A stretch of 64,000 nucleotides of DNA from Aliarcobacter lanthieri (GCF_013201625.1 NZ_CP053839.1:1612001-1676000); one strand, 5' to 3'. Shown: positions 8,740 through 16,871, numbered from the stretch's first letter. Made by a program: numbers and translations. The notes: generated by a model from the letters alone, not told the origin.

Positions 8740-9209
8740 AATTGTTGTAATATTCTATTTGTATTTCTATTACTAAAATATATAGTTAATCCAAATAATA
8801 TTATACATATTGTAAAGAACATTATTGTTACACTATCCCATTCATGAGATACATTTTGTGGAACTGTTACTTGTTTACTCTTTGTTTTTAACTCTTCACT
8901 ATATCCTTCAAGTGGAGCAATACCCTCTTTTACTAAAGTATGTCCTTCACCTCCATCAAGTACAACTTGGTATGGCTCTTTTGGAATATCAATTGTAATT
9001 TCACTCTCTTTTGGCAATCTTTGTTGAAACAATACATCTCCTGAAACCAAAGATTCTATTCTCACCATTGCTCCTGCTGCATCATCTCCTGTATCAAACT
9101 CTCCAGCAACTGTTATTGTATTATCTTTATTATCTTCTACAAACAATAACAATTCATGCGCACACAAGCTTAATGTTAAAGTTAAAAGTACAAATATCTT
9201 TTTTATCAT
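8727..9209 (-). CDS. Secreted, C-terminally anchored protein of the PepSY operon
   Basis: A 160-residue protein with a signal peptide (cleavage likely after LSLCA), an extracytoplasmic beta-rich domain beginning HELLLFVEDN, a GGEGH motif near residue 93 and one transmembrane helix near the C-terminus. The pattern (His at the mature N-terminus, GGxGH, C-terminal helix) loosely resembles NikL/CbiL-type periplasmic metal-transport components, but I cannot assign a family firmly. I chose ATG 9209, with a GAGGA ribosome site eight bases upstream, over an in-frame TTG at 9224. Third gene of an operon with a DUF3649-like protein and a PepSY membrane protein, so a role in ferric-siderophore handling is likely but inferred. 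Confidence 0.75.
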   Translation of the reverse strand: MIKKIFVLLTLTLSLCAHELLLFVEDNKDNTITVAGEFDTGDDAAGAMVRIESLVSGDVLFQQRLPKESEITIDIPKEPYQVVLDGGEGHTLVKEGIAPLEGYSEELKTKSKQVTVPQNVSHEWDSVTIMFFTICIILFGLTIYFSNRNTNRILQQLKES

Positions 9210-9220
9210 TTTATTTATCC

Positions 9221-9526
9221 TCAAATATTATAAAGTATTATTAAAGCTATTCCAAATATTAAAGTTGGAACAACACATCTTTGAAGTGCTACATATTTAG
9301 TTTTAGACAAGCTTATCCATAGTGCAACACTAGCCCAAGCAAAAGTATTAAATAACAATGGAACTATTATTGACTCCCCAGCAGAACCAGGAATAATAAA
9401 TATTAAAAGAGTCATACCTAAATATGCAACAACAAGCCCACCAACAATAGAACAAATAGTTCTAAACAATCCTATTTTTTTACCACTATTTTCAGGAATT
9501 TTAAGGCTATTTATATATTCTCTCAT
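9221..9526 (-). CDS. Small membrane protein, DUF3649-like iron-uptake component
   Basis: A 101-residue protein with three hydrophobic segments (about 22-45, 50-72 and 82-100). Size, topology and position directly after a PepSY membrane protein fit the DUF3649 family of small proteins seen in siderophore-uptake operons; the molecular role of that family is not settled. ATG 9526 overlaps the stop of the upstream gene as ATGA and has an AGAGG ribosome site, so it is preferred to a longer in-frame start at 9547. Confidence 0.7.
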   Translation of the reverse strand: MREYINSLKIPENSGKKIGLFRTICSIVGGLVVAYLGMTLLIFIIPGSAGESIIVPLLFNTFAWASVALWISLSKTKYVALQRCVVPTLIFGIALIILYNI

Positions 9527-11112
9527 TTTACACCTCTTGAAGTCCAAAATTCTTGAATTTTTTCTCTATTTACTGGAAGTTTATAAGCTACTACTAAAAG
9601 TATCAATCCAAATATAAACAATCCTATATCAACACTTAGTACTGTATAAACTTCTTCATTCCAAAGCCTAATTGGACTAAATCCACTATTTATAAAATGT
9701 ATTATTGGACTAAGTATAAATAATATCCCTCCAAGATATAAAAACTCTTTAGCTGCTTTATAAGAATTAAGTCTATAAAAACTCCAAGTTAAAGTTGCTA
9801 CCCAAGCAACTGCAAACAACCCTTTTTGAATCAATACTCTATTTTCCATATCAAAAGGTAATAACCATTGTAAAACAAACAACAATCCAGTTGCTGGAAT
9901 AACTCCTATCATAACTGCAAGTGAGAGCTTTCCAAATCCTTGATATATTGGAATATTATCCCCAAATTTTCTTGATTTTTTCTCTAAATATAGTAATACT
10001 CCAAACCCTAATGCAAATGTAGAAAACAACATCAAAGTTGCTATAAAAAATCTTGTAAATGTATCTACTCCAAATAGAAAATGCAAGAAAAATACACTAT
10101 CATAAAATAATCCACTCCAATGCTTATCTAACACTTTTTGTTGATGAATTAAGCTACCATCAACTCCACTTAGTATCACAAAAGGTTTATTTGAAATACC
10201 ATTTAAAAATGGCATATATGGATTATAACCTTCAAATTTTGCTATTGCACTACTATCATTCCAATTTATAATTCTTACTCTTTGAAAGTCAACTTGAGGA
10301 GCTATCTCTTTTGCTTTTATTAGTAATTCATTAATAGGAAGCATTTCTACATTGTCATTTTTTAAATCAAGACGTGGTTGTTGAGGATATAATATAGGTC
10401 CAGTTAAATCCCAATATTTATGAGTTTCTCCTTTTGAAGCAATATATGTCATTGGAGCTGAACCACTATATCCTATATTCATCAAAGCACCAGTTAAGGT
10501 AATAATTATAAATGGGGCAAAAGTCCAAATAAATATCTTTCTATGCCATTTTGAAAATTTTGCAGTAGCATTTTTACCATTATTTGTATATTTTATTTTT
10601 AATATCAAATAAACTCCACCTATAACTAAAAACATAACTCCAACGGCCATAAAACCAAATGTAAAATATCCAAAATCTTTCAAAGGTCTTCCATAGTGCA
10701 TAGAGTTTAAAAACCAAGCAAGTTCAGATAAATCTCCTTCATTTTCCACTTCCAAAGAAGTACTTGGATTAAAAACTTTTGTTTTTACAAATTGAGTACT
10801 AATTTTTAATGCAGGATCTTCCATATATCCTGGAAAAGTTATCGTAATAGGATTTACTTTTGGATAATAAGGATCTGCTAAAACTGGATTTATCATAGCA
10901 CCATAATCTATTGTTGTTATATCAGCAACTTTAAAGTGTCGTGATGGTTTTTCCCATACTTGAATATATGGAAGTAAAATAGCAAATATTCCAAAAAATA
11001 CTGCTATATACATAAGTAAAGAGAAACTTACTCCAGTTGTAGTATGCACTCTTTGTAGTCTTTGTTTGAAGAGTTTTTCATCTTCTTTCTTATATGATTG
11101 TTCAATACTCAT
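9523..11112 (-). CDS. PepSY-associated transmembrane protein (putative siderophore-iron reductase)
   Basis: A 529-residue inner-membrane protein: N-terminal cytoplasmic tail with KQRLQRVHTTTGVSF, first helix about 29-50, a large periplasmic PepSY-type domain, then helices near 150, 195, 340-370 and several at the C-terminus. The conserved His residues next to helices (RVHTTTG, SKWHRK, FLHFLFG) are the haem-ligand type seen in the PepSY_TM/PiuB/FpvG/FoxB family, which reduces ferric iron on siderophores in or at the periplasm. First gene of the operon with the DUF3649-like and secreted proteins. Its leader carries a Fur-like site and the ECF-type promoter motif B. Confidence 0.85.
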   Translation of the reverse strand: MSIEQSYKKEDEKLFKQRLQRVHTTTGVSFSLLMYIAVFFGIFAILLPYIQVWEKPSRHFKVADITTIDYGAMINPVLADPYYPKVNPITITFPGYMEDPALKISTQFVKTKVFNPSTSLEVENEGDLSELAWFLNSMHYGRPLKDFGYFTFGFMAVGVMFLVIGGVYLILKIKYTNNGKNATAKFSKWHRKIFIWTFAPFIIITLTGALMNIGYSGSAPMTYIASKGETHKYWDLTGPILYPQQPRLDLKNDNVEMLPINELLIKAKEIAPQVDFQRVRIINWNDSSAIAKFEGYNPYMPFLNGISNKPFVILSGVDGSLIHQQKVLDKHWSGLFYDSVFFLHFLFGVDTFTRFFIATLMLFSTFALGFGVLLYLEKKSRKFGDNIPIYQGFGKLSLAVMIGVIPATGLLFVLQWLLPFDMENRVLIQKGLFAVAWVATLTWSFYRLNSYKAAKEFLYLGGILFILSPIIHFINSGFSPIRLWNEEVYTVLSVDIGLFIFGLILLVVAYKLPVNREKIQEFWTSRGVK

Positions 11113-11152
11113 ATTTATTCTTTTTTTCCTTTCCTAAAATCAAAGTCATTTT

Positions 11153-11165
11153 AATAATTGTTATA
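11153..11165. promoter_or_regulatory. Fur-box-like site in the PepSY operon leader
   Basis: AATAATTGTTATA agrees with GAGAATTGTTATC at 10 of 13 positions. It is 41 bases upstream of the PepSY gene. Unlike the sites at macA and the receptors it lies about 50 bases downstream of the -10 block, so its role is less certain. Confidence 0.3.
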
Positions 11166-11212
11166 TTTCTATATAAAGAGTAAAAATAAAAAATTTATCT
11201 CTCATAGTATAA

Positions 11213-11239
11213 GACGAAAAAGATAGTCAAAAGAGGACA
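11213..11239 (-). promoter_or_regulatory. Candidate FecI-type ECF promoter of the PepSY operon (site B)
   Basis: Minus strand: TGTCC (11239-11235), an 18-base pyrimidine-rich spacer, CGTC (11216-11213), then TTATACTA. It matches sites A, C and D in both blocks. The leader to the start codon would be about 95 bases. Confidence 0.55.
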
Positions 11240-11277
11240 TATAATTTTAGTTTTTTATAAATATCTTTTTTAATGTA

Positions 11278-11340
11278 TAGTTTTGTAACATATTCTTATA
11301 GTTTTGTAACATATTCTTATTGTTTTATAATATATTTTAA
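11278..11340. repeat. 21-base direct repeat upstream of promoter B
   Basis: Two identical tandem copies (11278-11298 and 11299-11319) of a unit containing TTTTGTAACATATTCTTA are followed by a degenerate third copy (11320-11340). The core TTTGTAACA also occurs upstream of promoter A (8570-8578), so it may be an activator site; chance in AT-rich DNA is possible for the single copy. Confidence 0.6.
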
Positions 11341-11444
11341 TAATTATTAAAAATTAGAATAGTTTTTTATTATTCCTAAAAGTTAAATTTTGATATTTAT
11401 ACTATATATTTACAAAATACCTTGCTATTATATATTTTTTAAGA

Positions 11445-11490
11445 TAGAATGCTCGGATTAAAGATGATGTAGAGTTTAATCACATCTTTA
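11445..11490 (+). promoter_or_regulatory. cspA promoter -10 and structured leader start
   Basis: A TAAGATAGAATG string gives a good housekeeping -10 (TAGAAT, 11445-11450). About nine bases on begins an inverted repeat, TAAAGATG (11459-11466) and CATCTTTA (11483-11490). The untranslated leader would be about 150 bases, as is usual for cold-shock genes whose mRNA folding is temperature-sensitive. Confidence 0.5.
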
Positions 11491-11607
11491 GTTTGCTTTT
11501 ATTGATACTCAAAAAATTAATACTAACACCTAATAAAATAAGAACTCAATATTACACTTTATAAAATACTTCTCTATTGAAGTAATTAAATTAATTAAGG
11601 AATTGCA

Positions 11608-11826
11608 ATGGCAAATCAAAATATCGGAACAGTAAAATGGTTCAACACTGACAAAGGTTTTGGATTTATCCAATTAGAAAATTCAACTGATGAATTTTTT
11701 GTTCATCATAGTGAAATTAACTCTTCAGGTTATGGAAGAACTTCATTAAATGAAGGTCAAAAAGTATCTTTTGAAATTGGTAAAAATGATAAAGGTCCTC
11801 AAGCGAAAAATGTTAAAGCTATCTAA
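11608..11826 (+). CDS. cspA: Cold-shock protein, CspA family
   Basis: A 72-residue single cold-shock domain. The two RNA-binding motifs are intact: RNP1 (KGFGFI, residues 16-21, after VKWFN) and RNP2 (EFFVHHS). Such proteins bind single-stranded RNA and act as RNA chaperones at low temperature and in stress. The start ATG follows an AAGGAATTGCA ribosome site. It sits alone between a long leader and a strong terminator. The context AAGGAATTGCxATG is repeated at a short decayed-looking ORF 458 bases downstream. Confidence 0.95.
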   Translation: MANQNIGTVKWFNTDKGFGFIQLENSTDEFFVHHSEINSSGYGRTSLNEGQKVSFEIGKNDKGPQAKNVKAI

Positions 11827-11855
11827 AAATATAGATATCTTAATATTAGCATAAA

Positions 11856-11883
11856 AATAAAGAGAGTTTTCTCTCTTTATTTT
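11856..11883 (+). terminator. Terminator of cspA
   Basis: AAATAAAGAGAG, a TTTT loop, then CTCTCTTTATTT: a long perfect stem about 30 bases after the cspA stop, running into T-rich sequence. It uses the same AAAGAGAG/CTCTCTTT core as two other terminators here. Confidence 0.8.
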
Positions 11884-11958
11884 ATTCTTCTTATTTCAAA
11901 AAACAATATCTCATTTGATTAAAATCTAAATAAGTTTGCTTTAATATCTTTTTTTAGG

Positions 11959-11964
11959 TAGAAT
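11959..11964 (+). promoter_or_regulatory. Candidate -10 element for the small ORF and methyltransferase
   Basis: TAGAAT inside TTTTTTTAGGTAGAATG closely resembles the cspA -10 context (TTTTTTAAGATAGAATG). It would give a leader of about 95 bases before the ATG at 12066. Confidence 0.45.
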
Positions 11965-12065
11965 GAATTTAAAGGCGATATAAAAGTCTACAATATATTG
12001 TTTTATCTTATTTATCACTACAATAATTCACTTTATACTCCGCCAAAACAATCTAAGGAATTGCG

Positions 12066-12149
12066 ATGACAGAACAAAATACAACACCTACTAGATGGTT
12101 AAATTTAGAAAAAATATTGGAACTTTACCAGCGTTATGAAAAATATTAG
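12066..12149 (+). CDS. 27-residue ORF resembling a decayed cold-shock protein start
   Basis: A 27-codon ORF preceded by AAGGAATTGCG, the same ribosome-site context as cspA. Aligned without gaps it keeps M, Q, N, W, N, K and Q of the first 22 CspA residues, with conservative swaps such as R/K and E/D, but loses the RNP1 glycines. It could be a fragment of a duplicated csp gene, or a functional leader: its last codons overlap the methyltransferase start by 14 bases, and that gene has only a weak ribosome site. Whether a stable protein is made is unknown. Confidence 0.4.
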   Translation: MTEQNTTPTRWLNLEKILELYQRYEKY

Positions 12150-12792
12150 ATTTAAATATCAAACAATTGAGTTTGGGGAAGAAGATATTCATATTAGAAC
12201 ACTAAAAGATACTCAACAGTTTAGTGATACTAATAATGTAGCAGAGAATTTAGGAATATCTAGTGCAACTTGGCCTTTATTTGGAGTAGTTTGGCCTTCA
12301 GCTGAAGTATTAGCAAACTATATTCAAGAATATGATTTTAAGAATAAAAGAATACTAGAAGTTGGTTGTGGAATTGGACTTTCTAGCCTCATTTTAAATA
12401 AATTAAATGCAGATATAACTGCAACAGATTACCACCCTGAAGCTGAAAACTTTTTAGATATAAATACTGAACTAAATAATGATGAAGAAATACCTTTTGT
12501 AAGAGTAGATTGGAATAAAATATATTCTGAAAAGCTTGGAAAATTTGATTTAATAATTGGAAGTGATCTATTATATGAAAGAGATCATGTTGAATTACTA
12601 TCTTCTTTTATAAATGCTCATTCAAATAAAAAATGTACAGTAATCTTAGCAAATCCAAATAGAGGACATCAATCAAAGTTTAATACAGAAATGAAAAATT
12701 ATGGTTTTTCTTGTATATCTTTTGAACCAGAACATACTGATTATTTAGATGAACCTTATAAAGGTAAGATTTTTAAATATATAAGAGAATAA
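12136..12792 (+). CDS. Class I SAM-dependent methyltransferase (METTL/methyltransferase-16-like)
   Basis: A 218-residue Rossmann-fold methyltransferase. Motif I is ILEVGCGIGLSSL (about residues 74-86), the acidic post-I residue sits in ITATDYHPEA, and the IIGSDLLYERDH segment (about 139-150) is typical of the METTL21/ETFB-lysine-methyltransferase-like group, which methylate protein lysines. The bacterial substrate is unknown. The start ATG lies inside the end of a 27-codon ORF and has only a distant GGA ribosome site, suggesting coupled translation. A bidirectional terminator follows and separates it from the converging TonB receptor gene. Confidence 0.8.
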   Translation: MKNIRFKYQTIEFGEEDIHIRTLKDTQQFSDTNNVAENLGISSATWPLFGVVWPSAEVLANYIQEYDFKNKRILEVGCGIGLSSLILNKLNADITATDYHPEAENFLDINTELNNDEEIPFVRVDWNKIYSEKLGKFDLIIGSDLLYERDHVELLSSFINAHSNKKCTVILANPNRGHQSKFNTEMKNYGFSCISFEPEHTDYLDEPYKGKIFKYIRE

Positions 12793-12807
12793 AGTATTTT
12801 AGTTAAA

Positions 12808-12835
12808 TATAAAGAGAGAAAACTCTCTTTATATT
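12808..12835. terminator. Bidirectional terminator between methyltransferase and TonB receptor 1
   Basis: ATATAAAGAGAG, an AAAA loop, then CTCTCTTTATAT. It is a perfect 12-bp stem flanked by AT-rich DNA at the meeting point of two converging genes, with A and T runs suited to both directions. Confidence 0.75.
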
Positions 12836-15224
12836 AAAACTTCATATTCATAGAAAATAAAAATGCTCTAGGAGAACCTATTGCATTTCCACCTGCATCC
12901 CATCCTAAAGATTGATAATATTCTCTATCAAATAAATTATATACATTTAATAAAAAATCAAGATTTTTACTATATTGATACTTTGTATTAACTCCAACAG
13001 TATAATATCCACCTTGCTTTATCTTATCAAAATCATTAGATTTTATATTATTTTGAGCATAAATATTTGCTCCAATTATCCATTTATTGAAATCAGAAGG
13101 TAATCTATATGTAGTTGATAGTTTAAATTGATGTTTTGGTAAAGTAAAATCAAAATTTTTACCTATATTACTTTTATCAGAATCTTTTGTATATTCTGTT
13201 TTTAAGTAAGTATATCCTGCAATTAGTTGCCAGTTATCAGTAATTGCTCCACTAATTTCTGTTTCAAATCCTTTACTTTCAACTTCTCCTGATGCTCTTT
13301 TACAAAAACCACTAGTAGTTCCAGGACAAGGATTTGGTCCATCTAAATCATTTACTGCTCTATTTTCTTGTTTTATTAAGAATGTTGATATATTTGCATT
13401 TAATGCCCCATCAAAATATTCACCTTTTATACCAGCTTCATAATTTGTTCCAGTAATTGGTTTTAATAATTCACCATTTTTATCTTTACTACTTTGTGGC
13501 TGAAAAATTTCTGTCCAACTTGTATAGATAGAATGATTTTCATCTAAATCGTAAACTATCCCTGCATAAGGAACAACTTCTGCTGTTGCTTTATATGTAC
13601 TTTTTGTTCTTACATTTTCATTTTCATACCAACTTAATCTTGTTCCTAAAATAAAATTTAAAGAATCAGTTAAATTTAAACGAGTTGCTAAATATGTACT
13701 TTTTTGAGTAATATCAAATTCATATTTCCATTTATTCATATCAATATTTGGTTTTGATACAATTGAAGAATTCCAATGATAAGGATCAACTAAAGGACCG
13801 TTACTTGTCCATTCATAATCAGACCAACCTCCCCAATTCCTATTTTCAAACTTTCTATAATCAGCACCAAACATTAACTCATGATTTCTTCCAAATAATG
13901 AATATGGTCCATTTAATGATAAATCATAAGAATCTTGTTTATTATCAAGCTTATATCTTTGTGTACCTTGATACAAATCACCAGAATGTCTACTCAAAGT
14001 AGAAAATAGCATATCTTGTTCTGGTCTTTTCCAATTTCCTGCTAATTTTATTTTCCAATCATTATTAAAATTATATTCTAATTCTGAAAAAACTGTTTTA
14101 TCTGTTTGTTTCCAATAATCGAAGTCATTAGATAGGTTAGTTTTCTTATTTACATTTAAAAAGCTTCCATCTTCATTTGTAGGTAAATATGCATAACCAC
14201 CAGTATTATCAACTTTTCTATAATGAAATCCTAAAGTTGCTTGAAGATTATCATTTATATCAGCTTCTATAACACTATAAAATTGATAATTTTTATGTTC
14301 TGCAGTATCATAAAACATATTTGTATCTTGAGCTGTTATAACTGTTCTAGCTCTCAATGTTTTATTTTCATTTAATGCTCCACCAATATCAAAAGCACCT
14401 CTATAGTTATTGTAACTACCATAACTTATATTTGCATTTCCTTTTGTTTCTTTTGTTGGTTTTTTTCTAACTAAATTTACTGTTGCAGAAGGTGTTCCAG
14501 TACCAGTTGTAAGCCCAGTTGCTCCGCGTACTACTTCAACTCTATCATATATATCTAAAGAATCATTATTAGCGTTATAAGTTCCATTTGCTTCTGTACT
14601 AGTAGGTATACCATCTAACATAATATTTGATATTTCAAATCCTCTAGCCCTAAAACTTGCAGAATCTCCTGCGTTATAACCTTTTTCTAATACAATTCCA
14701 GTCATATTTTTCATAGCATCATCAAGAGTTGTATAACCAAAATCTTCTATTTGCTGTCTTGTCATAACACTAACTGATTGGGGTGTATCTCTCATTGATA
14801 AATTTAATTTAGTTGCACTACTCATCCTTCCTGTTGTATAAGAACCTGTCCCCTCAGTTGTATTCAAAGAAGATTCTTTTACTGAAACATCATCAAGTAT
14901 ATATGTTCCATTTATTACTTTTACTGAAGATATAGGTTTTATAATAATTGCACCATCTTCAATTACAGCTTCTAATCCACTATTTTTTAGTACTTCGTCT
15001 AAAGCATTTTGTGTACCTATTATATTTTTGATAGCATTTGCTGTTTTACCATCTAATATTTCACTATTTGCAATAAATGGTTTATTTACTTTTTTTGATA
15101 TTTTTTCAATAGCATCTTTTAAAGATTGCTTCTCTAGTGAGTATGAAATATCATCTGCCAAAGCACTTGAATATATAAGTAAAGCAACTGCTGGACTTAA
15201 TATTGTTCTTGTAAGTTTATTCAT
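12834..15224 (-). CDS. TonB-dependent siderophore receptor 1, with signalling (STN) domain
   Basis: A 796-residue outer-membrane receptor. It has a signal peptide (cleavage near ALA-DD, residue 24), an STN signalling domain (about 27-98), an 11-residue linker NGTYILDDVSV (105-115), a plug (about 140-250, with RDTPQSVSVMT) and a 22-strand-type barrel ending in aromatic MKF. The FpvA/FhuE-like plug and barrel suggest a hydroxamate-type or mixed siderophore, but the ligand is unknown. The STN domain passes the signal through FecR to FecI, whose genes lie directly upstream. ATG 15224 with a GGAGAAAG ribosome site is the start; a longer in-frame opening reaching 15305 would overlap its own promoter. 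Site C precedes it. Confidence 0.92.
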   Translation of the reverse strand: MNKLTRTILSPAVALLIYSSALADDISYSLEKQSLKDAIEKISKKVNKPFIANSEILDGKTANAIKNIIGTQNALDEVLKNSGLEAVIEDGAIIIKPISSVKVINGTYILDDVSVKESSLNTTEGTGSYTTGRMSSATKLNLSMRDTPQSVSVMTRQQIEDFGYTTLDDAMKNMTGIVLEKGYNAGDSASFRARGFEISNIMLDGIPTSTEANGTYNANNDSLDIYDRVEVVRGATGLTTGTGTPSATVNLVRKKPTKETKGNANISYGSYNNYRGAFDIGGALNENKTLRARTVITAQDTNMFYDTAEHKNYQFYSVIEADINDNLQATLGFHYRKVDNTGGYAYLPTNEDGSFLNVNKKTNLSNDFDYWKQTDKTVFSELEYNFNNDWKIKLAGNWKRPEQDMLFSTLSRHSGDLYQGTQRYKLDNKQDSYDLSLNGPYSLFGRNHELMFGADYRKFENRNWGGWSDYEWTSNGPLVDPYHWNSSIVSKPNIDMNKWKYEFDITQKSTYLATRLNLTDSLNFILGTRLSWYENENVRTKSTYKATAEVVPYAGIVYDLDENHSIYTSWTEIFQPQSSKDKNGELLKPITGTNYEAGIKGEYFDGALNANISTFLIKQENRAVNDLDGPNPCPGTTSGFCKRASGEVESKGFETEISGAITDNWQLIAGYTYLKTEYTKDSDKSNIGKNFDFTLPKHQFKLSTTYRLPSDFNKWIIGANIYAQNNIKSNDFDKIKQGGYYTVGVNTKYQYSKNLDFLLNVYNLFDREYYQSLGWDAGGNAIGSPRAFLFSMNMKF

Positions 15225-15253
15225 TCTTTCTCCTATTTTACATAAACAACTAT

Positions 15254-15266
15254 GATAATTGTTTTT
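15254..15266. promoter_or_regulatory. Fur-box-like site upstream of TonB receptor 1
   Basis: GATAATTGTTTTT, continuing TATATC, lies 29 bases before the start codon and immediately downstream of the ECF -10 block. It is the copy with the clearest GATAAT half-site. Confidence 0.4.
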
Positions 15267-15277
15267 ATATCTAGTAA

Positions 15278-15304
15278 GAGTAAAAAAATTTATAAAAACG
15301 GACA
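15278..15304 (-). promoter_or_regulatory. Candidate FecI-type ECF promoter of TonB receptor 1 (site C)
   Basis: Minus strand: TGTCC (15304-15300), an 18-base spacer beginning GTTTTT, then ACTC TTACTAG (from 15281). The -10 block is the weakest match (ACTC for CGTC), but the flanking TTACTAG matches site A. Confidence 0.5.
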
Positions 15305-15384
15305 TTAAATTTTACAAATTTTAAAATTTATATAAAATATATCATTTTAATATATTTTTTAAATTATTAAATAATTCAAAAAGA

Positions 15385-16365
15385 TTAGTTTCTCTTTGAA
15401 ATATTTAACTCTTTATCTTTTTTATCTACTTTCAATGGATATATTTTTGTAATAGTTTTTAAAAATATATCTAATTGAGTTGATGAAAATTCCCCAGTAA
15501 TAAGATAATTCTCTATATCTTTTGATGAATAATTTACTAAAACATCATTATATTTTGAGAATTCTTCGATAGCATCTTTCAATTTTGTTTTATCTAAAAA
15601 TATTTTATTATTTATCCAAAGAGCTATTTTTTCTATTTCAATATCTTTTATTTGACTTATTGCTCCTATATCATTTTTATAACTCAAACTTTGAGCTTTT
15701 GTTAAAATAGCTTGATTTTGTTTATCAAAAAGATATTTAGAATAGTAAGTTTTTACTTTTCCATCTTCTACATTAATTGTTGTTATATCTTCTTTATGTA
15801 TAACTTCAAATTTTGTTCCAACTACTTCTATACTTATATCGTCACTTTTTATAATAAATGGTCTAGTTTCATCTTTTGCTACTTCAAACATAACTCTTCC
15901 ATTTACTAGATTTACAAATCTTTTTCCATTATAAAATTCTATCTCTAAGTTTGTTTTTGCATCTAAAAATATATTAGAACCATCAGGGAGCTCTAATTTT
16001 ATACCTTTAGTATCTGTTACAAGAGTTTTTGAAAATTCTACTTTAAAATTCTCATCATATATTTTAAGTGAAAAGAAACACAATATTATTAAACTAGCAG
16101 CTAAAGTTGTAAATGATTTTATCTTCTTCAAAAATTTATCTTTACTTATTTTTTTGTGTACTTTTTGACTTAAATATTTTGAATTATCATCTGATATAGA
16201 TTTTGATATATTATGTATAAATTTTATTCTATTAAAAGTTTTTTGGTGAATTTCATCTTTCAAAAGCCAATTTTGAAACTCTTGTTTTTGATTTTCACAG
16301 AAGCCCTCTTTTTCACACATTACCCAGAATGTAGCTTCTTCTTTGATTTTAACTTCTGTATTCAC
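15385..16365 (-). CDS. FecR-family anti-sigma regulator 1
   Basis: A 326-residue inner-membrane regulator. The N-terminal cytoplasmic domain (DUF4880-like, with the ATFWVMCEKEGF and FQNWL tryptophans) binds the sigma factor. A single membrane helix lies near 87-103, the periplasmic FecR domain covers about 110-215 (LPDGSNIFLDAKT, FEVAKDETRPF, VVGTKFEV), and the C-terminal STN-like part contacts the receptor. It relays siderophore binding at receptor 1 to FecI-like factor 1. The GTG start is directly after the sigma-gene stop, with no gap. It is 161 bases upstream of the receptor gene, which has its own promoter. Confidence 0.9.
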   Translation of the reverse strand: MNTEVKIKEEATFWVMCEKEGFCENQKQEFQNWLLKDEIHQKTFNRIKFIHNISKSISDDNSKYLSQKVHKKISKDKFLKKIKSFTTLAASLIILCFFSLKIYDENFKVEFSKTLVTDTKGIKLELPDGSNIFLDAKTNLEIEFYNGKRFVNLVNGRVMFEVAKDETRPFIIKSDDISIEVVGTKFEVIHKEDITTINVEDGKVKTYYSKYLFDKQNQAILTKAQSLSYKNDIGAISQIKDIEIEKIALWINNKIFLDKTKLKDAIEEFSKYNDVLVNYSSKDIENYLITGEFSSTQLDIFLKTITKIYPLKVDKKDKELNISKRN

Positions 16366-16839
16366 TTAAAATCCTCTCTTTTGTAATTCTTCTTCTATTT
16401 TTAAAGTTGCCCTTTTTATAAGCTTTTCAACTGAATTTGATGTAGTATCCATTATAGAAGCTATCTCTTTTCTAGTGTAACCATCAATTGTATATAAAAT
16501 ATATGCTTCTTTTGCTCTTTGTGGCAATTCTTCTATGATTTGCATAAATATTTTTTCTTGATCTTCTTGAATTATGATTTCTTCAGGTTGTTCATAATCT
16601 GGAATAAAATGTAAATTCTCTTCATAAATTGTACTTTGTAATTTGTTGTTTTCTAAAGCTTCTTGCACAACTATATTTTTTGTGATTTTATATAAATATG
16701 CTCTTTCATTGTTTATCTCATATTTATCTTTTATTTCAAGAAATCTAATATAAGCTTCTTGTATTACATCTTTAGCTTTTTCTTTATCACCGACTAACTT
16801 AAAAGAGAAATATAAAAGTTCATCATAATATTTCAGCAT
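16366..16839 (-). CDS. FecI-like ECF RNA polymerase sigma factor 1
   Basis: A 157-residue two-domain ECF sigma factor. Region 2 covers about 1-70 (core-binding DVIQEAYIRFLE, then AYLYKITKNIV), and region 4 covers about 105-150 with the helix-turn-helix YTRKEIASIMDTTSNSVEKLIKRA. This is the FecI group, activated by outer-membrane receptor signalling through FecR. It should direct RNA polymerase to the two-block motif at sites A-D, though which of the two sigma factors reads which site is unknown. A Fur-like site lies 20 bases upstream. Confidence 0.92.
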   Translation of the reverse strand: MLKYYDELLYFSFKLVGDKEKAKDVIQEAYIRFLEIKDKYEINNERAYLYKITKNIVVQEALENNKLQSTIYEENLHFIPDYEQPEEIIIQEDQEKIFMQIIEELPQRAKEAYILYTIDGYTRKEIASIMDTTSNSVEKLIKRATLKIEEELQKRGF

Positions 16840-16858
16840 TTTCTTACCTAATTTTTTT

Positions 16859-16871
16859 GAGAAAGACTATC
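16859..16871. promoter_or_regulatory. Fur-box-like site upstream of FecI-like factor 1
   Basis: GAGAAAGACTATC keeps the outer GAGAA and TATC halves of the pattern seen at the other sites but differs in the middle. It lies 20 bases before the sigma gene. E. coli fecI is Fur-repressed in the same way. Confidence 0.35.

Larger units (their letters stand above)
11113..11607. other. 495-base divergent control region between the PepSY operon and cspA
   Basis: No gene is seen here. From left to right it holds the leader of the PepSY operon with a Fur-like site (11153-11165), the ECF-type promoter B (11213-11239), a 21-base direct repeat (11278-11340), a very AT-rich spacer, the cspA -10 element (11445-11450) and a long cspA leader with an 8-bp inverted repeat. 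Confidence 0.6.

Noticed and set aside
11278-11340. Short CRISPR-like repeat array
   Set aside because: The units are directly tandem with no spacers, and no cas gene is present.
15225-15305. N-terminal extension of TonB receptor 1
   Set aside because: It would place coding sequence over the candidate ECF promoter and Fur-like site and destroy the signal peptide; ATG 15224 has a good ribosome site.
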